Shown here piece by piece: positions 60,101 to 64,000 of a DNA stretch of 64,000 bases; the first letter of the stretch is position 1, and each line of letters opens with the position of its first letter. The stretch comes from Owenia fusiformis (Eukaryota; Annelida; Polychaeta; Sabellida; Oweniidae). The stretch covers positions 8,249,730 through 8,313,729 of the forward strand of contig CAIIXF020000007.1 of NCBI GenBank assembly GCA_903813345.2. Direction: 5' to 3'. The notes under the pieces are model-generated. The model saw only the letters and a program-made list of their open reading frames with translations, was not told the origin of the DNA and did no database searches. Both the position numbers and the translations under genes were made by a program.

Positions 60101-61027
60101 TTTCGAGTTATAGCGAAATACGTTAAAATGGCGGCAATTTGGAAAAATGGCGGCCATTTTGAAAAATGGCCGCCTTCTACCAAAAGTGTCATTAGACAAT
60201 GTGCCATCCTTATAGTATTCACATACCAAATATGAACAAAATCGCTTCACTACTTTTCGAGTTATAGTAAAATAGGTTTAAATGGCGGCCATTTTTCAAA
60301 ATGGCGGCCATTTTTTAAAATGGCCACCTTCTACCAAAAGTGTCTTTAGACAGTGTGCAATGTTTATAGTATTCACATACCAAATATGAACAAAATCGCT
60401 CCACTACTTTTCGAGTTACAGCAAAAACCGTAAAATAACGCGTAAAGGCCGCCATTTTTCAAGATGGCTGCCATGTACTTCTTTAATATCTACATTTCTA
60501 GCTTTATTAATGTCCTATATAATTTTTTTACATCTAAAACATATTGCTATTACAGTTTTACATATTGCACCTAAATTACTGTAAATTCGGCACTAAAATG
60601 GCCGCCATTTTGAAATGAGCGGCCATTTTGAAAATCGGCTTTCGAGCAGAACTTCTACCCCCAAAGGGTATATGTGTACAAAATATTAACAAAATCGGGC
60701 CAACGGTATTTGAGTTATTGCCCGGACGGACGGACGGACGTACGTACGGACGGACGGACGGAGGCGTTCCCTATATCCCTCCGAACTTCGTTCGATGGGA
60801 TAATAACATTACAATTTTTACAGCGACACTGATAATGATATAAACAGTTCATATATATAATTCACAAGTGAGGGCCCCTTACCTATTGGTGTTTTGAGGT
60901 AGTGGCTGGCCATCCTTTAGCCAGGTGATGTTCGTGGGTGGAGTAGAGTTCACTTTACAGGTAAACCTCACCCGGGACCCTATAGGAGACTCTTGAGGTA
61001 GGGGAGGAACAGTGAATCTACCCATTC
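39130..61027 (-). CDS. Ig/FN3 transmembrane receptor of the DCC/neogenin/protogenin type (5' end outside window)
   Basis: Thirteen minus-strand exons join in frame: A 60883-61027, B 54999-55135, C 52301-52435, D 51832-51978, E 50448-50759, F 49481-49798, G 49102-49296, H 42091-42216, I 41584-41820, J 40571-40838, K 40214-40403, L 39935-40003, M 39130-39561 (stop). A+B, C+D and E each encode an Ig domain (NITWLKDG...DAGAYRC; LECGVA...DSGYYNC; ITWLKDG...DAGYYQC). F, G+H and I+J encode three FN3 domains. J then carries the TM helix (TIGIIIGVNIGGVCIIICAI). The 229-residue tail is His/Asn/Gly-rich, then acidic (DDLNDIDNDDPDDLNDVDPP). FN3 linker features resemble DCC, neogenin and protogenin; at least three Ig plus three FN3 also fits CDON/BOC. 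It should be a cell-surface guidance or adhesion receptor. At least one more upstream exon is required, as exon A starts in phase 1. Confidence 0.8.
41505..41560 (-). repeat. tRNA-like SINE fragment
   Basis: On the minus strand TAGCTCAGCAGTAGAGCA resembles the A box and D arm and GGATTCGATCCC the B box, with the anticodon region shortened. It lies 24 bases past the donor of receptor exon I. Confidence 0.5.
42373..42876. mobile_element. 504-bp MITE with 24-bp perfect TIRs and TA duplication
   Basis: CTGTAGATTGGGTTAATTTG (and four more bases) at the left is exactly mirrored at 42853-42876, with TA on both flanks (42371-42372 and 42877-42878). Tc1/mariner-like size and target site; no transposase. 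It is in the receptor intron between exons G and H, upstream of the nested P450. Confidence 0.85.
43811..47683 (+). CDS. Cytochrome P450, CYP2-like, complete (491 aa), nested in receptor intron
   Basis: Five exons: 43811-44028, 44340-44458, 45384-46130, 46637-46846, 47502-47683, 1,476 bases with stop. The N-terminus is a hydrophobic ER anchor followed by the hinge LPPGPTGWPILG. The C-helix reads WRGEK where WxxxR is usual. The I-helix has DAVDTS for the usual (A/G)Gx(D/E)T(T/S). The K-helix ETFR, the FRPERF block and the heme loop FSMGRRACIG (Cys ligand, split by the last intron) are intact. These mark a microsomal CYP2-clan monooxygenase that would need cytochrome P450 reductase; CYP2U1-like enzymes are the nearest guess. 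Substrate unknown. It lies on the opposite strand within the intron between receptor exons G and H, so it must have its own promoter. Confidence 0.9.
46488..46580 (+). repeat. Possible class II tRNA-derived SINE fragment
   Basis: GTCGAGTTGGCCGAGAGG resembles the D arm of Ser/Leu tRNAs and a degenerate B box lies near 46555-46570. It is within P450 intron 3. Pairing is too poor for a functional tRNA. Confidence 0.3.
48050..49025. repeat. About 60-bp tandem repeat interrupted by a TIR element
   Basis: Units with GTAAAATCCCAGGCCAGAGA and ATATTCATGTG recur at 48055-48165 and 48695-49020. Between them 48168-48690 is a foreign insert whose ends (AAAGTCTCC and GGGGACTT) are imperfect inverted repeats flanked by TTTAA/TTAAA. 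Confidence 0.65.
49725..49952. repeat. 116-bp tandem duplication spanning the acceptor of receptor exon F
   Basis: Copy 1 (49725-49840) contains the first 74 bases of the FN3 exon and its acceptor; copy 2 (49841-49952) repeats them with a few changes, including an intact TTTCAG acceptor (plus coordinates 49915-49918). The upstream acceptor would not keep frame through copy 1. Confidence 0.85.
51570..51660. mobile_element. Relic of the 201-bp MITE family
   Basis: Contains GGCAGGCCTAGTCAGGGAGG and ATGCAGTTTTTCACGATTCT, matching the interior of the 8170-8370 family in diverged form. Confidence 0.45.
51661..51860. repeat. About 80-bp tandem duplication across the donor of receptor exon D
   Basis: Copies start at 51674, 51751 and 51832 (the true exon end). 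All contain (A/T)CATTGA(T/G)AAAGGCTTTGTATT-like sequence. On the minus strand the donor is GTAAGT in the true exon, GTAAAT in the middle copy and lost (GAAAGC) in the third. Confidence 0.75.
52041..52168. mobile_element. ATGTCACCACC-family MITE, 128 bp
   Basis: Starts ACAAGGCATTAACATGC, has ATGTCACCACC near the left and GGTGGTGACAC at the right as subterminal inverted repeats. In the receptor intron between exons C and D. Confidence 0.7.
52510..54500. other. Receptor intron B-C, no further gene seen
   Basis: AT-rich intronic DNA between exons B and C. A plus-strand frame at 52863-53066 has no domain signal. Confidence 0.5.
54501..54604. mobile_element. ATGTCACCACC-family element, decayed right end
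   Basis: ACAAGAAATGAACATGC and ATGTCACCACCTGCCATTTG at the left; the right terminus has decayed to ATTATGTGGTG. Confidence 0.6.
55321..55990. repeat. 19-bp minisatellite, about 35 copies
   Basis: Unit TTCATGTAACTTCAATGCA. A variant block containing ATAACTT, GTAACGTCAAGGC and TTATAAC occurs twice about 220 bp apart, showing a higher-order duplication. It lies about 190 bases upstream, in gene sense, of receptor exon B. Confidence 0.95.
56161..56350. mobile_element. Decayed member of the GTGGAACACC TIR family
   Basis: Contains AACCTGTTAAGTGGAACATC and several AGTAGAACACC words and ends near GTTTCAGGTTGG. Related to 28749-29116 and 62679-62852. Confidence 0.5.
57657..58350. mobile_element. Non-autonomous piggyBac-like element (694 bp)
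   Basis: TTAA duplications at 57653-57656 and 58351-58354 enclose terminal repeats CCTTTAGCGTGCTGCC and GGCAGCATGGTAAAGG. The GC-rich interior keeps a 32-codon start (57917-58015) that is acidic (NVEEMDYDFELF) and a later frame rich in basic residues, as in the N-terminal region of piggyBac-type transposases. The catalytic core is absent. Confidence 0.75.
57917..58015 (+). pseudogene. Truncated N-terminal stub of a piggyBac-like transposase
   Basis: ATG to TAG, 32 codons, acidic, starting about 260 bases inside the element. Its base composition is more GC-rich than the surroundings. The assignment rests on position within a TTAA element, not on conserved residues. Confidence 0.35.
58642..59035. 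mobile_element. 394-bp MITE, copy 2 (opposite orientation to 34391-34785)
   Basis: Same termini (AAAGGACGATTCTCGGTTTG and complement) and same two-half interior. It interrupts a tandem unit of the larger element at GATATTGGCAG. Confidence 0.9.
59640..60790. repeat. About 145-bp tandem repeat (AAAATGGCGGCCATTTT) ending in a GACG microsatellite
   Basis: Five units carry CTACCAAAAGTGTCATTAGA, CACATACCAAATATGAACAA and TCGCTCCACTACTTTTCGAG. Each has the palindrome AAAATGGCGGCCATTTT. The tail has GGACGGACGGACGTACGTAC (60723-60762) and then CCCTATATCCCTCCGAACTT. Similar degenerate tails occur near 51130 and 63630, so this is a dispersed element with an expanded interior. Confidence 0.8.
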
Positions 61028-62565
61028 CTGAAAGACATAGAATAGACACATCTTATAAGTTGAGAATTGTGATTCCTGAAACGTATAGAATAGATACATC
61101 GTATAAGTTGAGGATTGTGATTCCTGAAAGACATAGAATAGACATCTTATAAGTTGAGGATTGTGATTCCTGAAAGACATAGAATAGATACATCTTATAG
61201 GTTGAGGATTGTGATTCCTGAAACACATAGAATAGACACATCTTATAAGTTGAGAATTGTGATTCCTGAAACGTATAGAATAGATACATCGTATAAGTTG
61301 AGGATTGTGATTCCTGAAAGACATAGAATAGACATCTTATAAGTTGAGGATTGTGATTCCTGAAAGACATAGAATAGATACATCTTATAGGTTGAGGATT
61401 GTGATTCCTGAAACACATAGAATAGACACATCTTATAAGTTGAGGATTGTGATTCCTGAAACACATAAAATAGACACATCTTATAAGTTGAGGATTGTGA
61501 TTCCTGAAACACATAAAATAGACACATCTGATGAGTTGAGAATTGTGATTCCTGAAACACATAAAATAGACACATCTTTTAAGTTGAGGATTGTGATTCC
61601 TGAAACACATAAAATAGACACATCTTATAAGTTGAGGATTGTGATTCCTGAAACACATAAAATAGACACATCTGATGAGTTGAGAATTGTGATTCCTGAA
61701 ACACATAAAATAGACACATCTTATAAGTTGAGGATTGTGATTCCTGAAACACATAAAATAGACACATCTTATAAGTTGAGGATTGTGATTCCTGAAACAC
61801 ATAAAATAGACACATCTTATAAGTTGAGGATTGTGATTCCTGAAACACATAAAATAGACACATCTGATGAGTTGAGAATTGTGATTCCTGAAACACATAA
61901 AATAGACACATCTTATAAGTTGAGGATTGTGATTCCTGAAACACATAAAATAGACACATCTTATAAGTTGAGAATTGTGATTCCTGAAACACATAAAATA
62001 GACACATCTTATAAGTTGAGGATTGTGATTCCTGAAACACATAAAATAGACACATCTGATGAGTTGAGAATTGTGATTCCTGAAACACATAAAATAGACA
62101 CATCTTATAAGTTGAGGATTGTGATTCCTGAAACACATAAAATAGACACATCTTATAAGTTGAGGATTGTGATTCCTGAAACACATAGAATAGACACATC
62201 TGATGAGTTGAGAATTGTGATTCCTGAAACACATAAAATAGACACATCTTATAAGTTGAGGATTGTGATTCCTGAAACACATAAAATAGACACATCTTAT
62301 AAGTTGAGGATTATGATTCCTGAAACACATAGAATAGACACATCTGATGAGTTGAGAATTGTGATTCCTGAAACACATAAAATAGACACATCTTATAAGT
62401 TGAGGATTGTGATTCCTGAAACACATAAAATAGACACATCTTATAAGTTGAGAATTGTGATTCCTGAAACACATAAAATAGATACATCTTATAGGTTGAG
62501 GATTGTGATTCCTGAAACACACAAAATAGACACATCTTATAAGTTGAGGATTGTGATTCCTGTCT
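61028..62565. repeat. 48-bp tandem array (about 32 copies) carrying a 3' splice-site-like sequence in each unit
   Basis: Unit on the plus strand: GATTCCTGAAACACATAAAA, then a stretch with TAGACACATCTTATAAG and TTGAGGATTGT. On the receptor (minus) strand every unit reads CCTCAAC ... TTTATGTGTTTCAG then GAATCA, that is, a branch-point-like word and an acceptor. The array abuts the real acceptor of receptor exon A at 61027/61028, which has the same sequence (TCTATGTCTTTCAG, GAAT). The first units form a four-unit block of 189 bp repeated twice; a TCTGATGAG variant recurs every three to five units further in. Open frames of 408 and 506 codons on the two strands follow from the unit length being divisible by three. 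Confidence 0.95.
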
Positions 62566-62678
62566 TTTAACAATGATGCTAAAAATCATTGGTCATATAT
62601 TGCACCATAAATTAAAGAATCTCGGTCTTTATCAACCTCTATCATAAAAATAATTGTAAACTATAACATTGTAAACTA

Positions 62679-62852
62679 CAGTGGAACCTGTCTGAACACG
62701 TCTAGAAGTAGAACACCTCTGTTAGTTGAACATTTTTTAAAAGCCCAAGACCATCTGACCTGATGTTAAATGGACCTCTATGAGTAGAACACCTTTCAAG
62801 TGGAACACTTTTTAAAGGTACCAAAAGTGTTCCAATTAAACAGGTTTTATTG
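62679..62852. mobile_element. 174-bp MITE of the GTGGAACACC TIR family
   Basis: TA then CAGTGGAACCTGTCTGAACA at the left; AAACAGGTTTTATTG at the right. Several TAGAACACC words inside. Confidence 0.65.
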
Positions 62853-63070
62853 TTCATTTACAATATTTAACAGGCCTATATAATTAATATTCTAAAACCA
62901 CATGCTTCACCAACCATAAATTAACCACTTATTACAAGGAAACAAGATGTCGATATGTCATGAAAGAGTAGATAACTACCTTCATAGATAATAACAATAT
63001 CTCTATAATATCCTTTTTGCATCTGACTAGAAAAAACAGCAACTCTACTGAGTAGCAAATCCCAAAAAGA

Positions 63071-63110
63071 CAAGGCATGAACAGATGAACATGACAAAAT
63101 GTCAACACCT
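63071..63110. mobile_element. Left end of an ATGTCACCACC-family element
   Basis: ACAAGGCATGAACAGATGAAC and AATGTCAACACC match the family left end; no right end seen. Confidence 0.4.
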
Positions 63111-63147
63111 AGTTGCTCACACTATTATGAGTTCAATCTTAAGTAAG

Positions 63148-63440
63148 ATTTGAATATCTGAGAACTTATAGATGATTTTGAAAAAAAAAATTGGTCAATT
63201 TGAAGCAAGTTGAAAATACCTTTTTTGACCCTGAGAAGGTCATTGAAGTTGAAATCTCAAGTCTTAAGGCAGATTTGAGCTTCTAAGAACTTGTAGATGA
63301 TTTTGAAAAAAAATTGGTCAATTTGAACCAAGATGAAAAAGACCTTTTTGACCTTGAGAAGGTCATTAAAGGTCAAATCTATAGCCAGATTTGAACTTCT
63401 GAGAACTTGTAGATGATTTTGAAAAAAAATTGGCAATTTT
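63148..63440. repeat. About 125-bp tandem repeat, 2.5 copies
   Basis: Units contain AGAACTTGTAGATGATTTTG, AAAAAAATTGGTCAATTTGA and TTGACCTTGAGAAGGTCATT. No coding signal. Confidence 0.8.
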
Positions 63441-64000
63441 GGAAATTCTCTTTTAAACATTACATAAGTTGTATTGGAAGAGGGAGATTTGAGTTAGCCA
63501 AAAATAATTTTAGATTTCTTTCTTGAGCAAAGCTACTTGACCAATGAGGCATTACAACCAGCATTAAAGTTATCACCTGGACAGATAAATAAAATGAAAC
63601 AACAAACAAAGAAACTGACAAAAATGTAATGACAGACAGATGCCTTCTCTATATCCTTTTCAAATTTCATTCAATAGGATAATATCAACAGTACAGACAA
63701 TCAGCATAATTGAAAAAATGCATTAACACAGAAACTACAATGTTAGATGTTAAGTAACGATGACACAAATTGATTAATCAAGATATCATCATCTTGACAC
63801 ATGCTTATCTATAAGAAAACACAATCTCTGATAATATTCATGATTTGATTTCATAAATATATTAACTGATTTAAACAATAACTGGATGATTAAGTGATTA
63901 TATTAGTTACATGTGAGTATCCTAATAATCTAGGATATGTCAAATTTTTAGAATATTGACATTTATAGGATATCCTACGATTTTAAGGAATATCATTTTT
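63441..64000. other. Receptor intron, no exon seen
   Basis: AT-rich DNA upstream of receptor exon A in gene sense. No Ig-type exon ending in phase 1 was found, so the next upstream exon lies outside. Confidence 0.5.

Noticed and set aside
61053-62573. 506-codon minus-strand and 408-codon plus-strand open frames
   Set aside because: Both arise from a 48-bp repeat with no stop in those phases; residue pattern is a pure 16-mer repeat with no domain or start context.

Overview
The window is nuclear DNA of a bilaterian animal. It is AT-rich, its genes are split by GT-AG introns with consistent phases, and it is crowded with non-autonomous DNA transposons and minisatellites. The gene set (gel-forming mucin tail, a PL14-type polysaccharide lyase as known from marine grazers, a ferric-chelate reductase 1-like protein, a CYP2-like P450, a DCC/protogenin-type receptor) suggests a marine invertebrate, most likely a lophotrochozoan such as a mollusc or brachiopod. 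That placement is inference; no sequence search was possible.

Layout. 0.1-5.2 kb (+): the last eleven exons of a secreted mucin/VWF-like protein (cysteine-rich TIL-like and VWC modules, an LDLa module, a Thr/Ser/Pro repeat exon, a C-terminal cystine knot). 6.8-8.0 kb (+): an intronless type II membrane protein resembling glycosyltransferases. 10.3-12.1 kb (-): a complete five-exon secreted PL14-like lyase of 270 residues. 14.8-16.2 kb: a very homogeneous 106-bp tandem array. 16.8-30.0 kb (+): a complete FRRS1-like gene (Reeler, DOMON, cytochrome b561) with two interchangeable last exons separated by minisatellites. 30-39 kb: gene-poor, with a MITE and several short tandem arrays. 39.1-61.0 kb (-): thirteen 3' exons of an Ig/FN3 receptor (at least three Ig domains, three FN3, one TM helix, 229-residue tail); its 5' end lies beyond the window. 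43.8-47.7 kb (+): a complete 491-residue P450 gene nested inside a 6.9-kb intron of that receptor. 61.0-62.6 kb: a 48-bp array, each unit carrying a copy of a 3' splice site, directly upstream of a receptor exon.

The genes are not an operon and show no shared pathway; secretion or membrane location is common to most. What unites the region is structural. Tandem duplications repeatedly span exon/intron borders (FRRS1 exon 10, receptor exons A, D and F), a terminal exon is duplicated, and transposons are nested up to three deep. Exon boundaries were derived by hand from splice signals, phase continuity and family resemblance.
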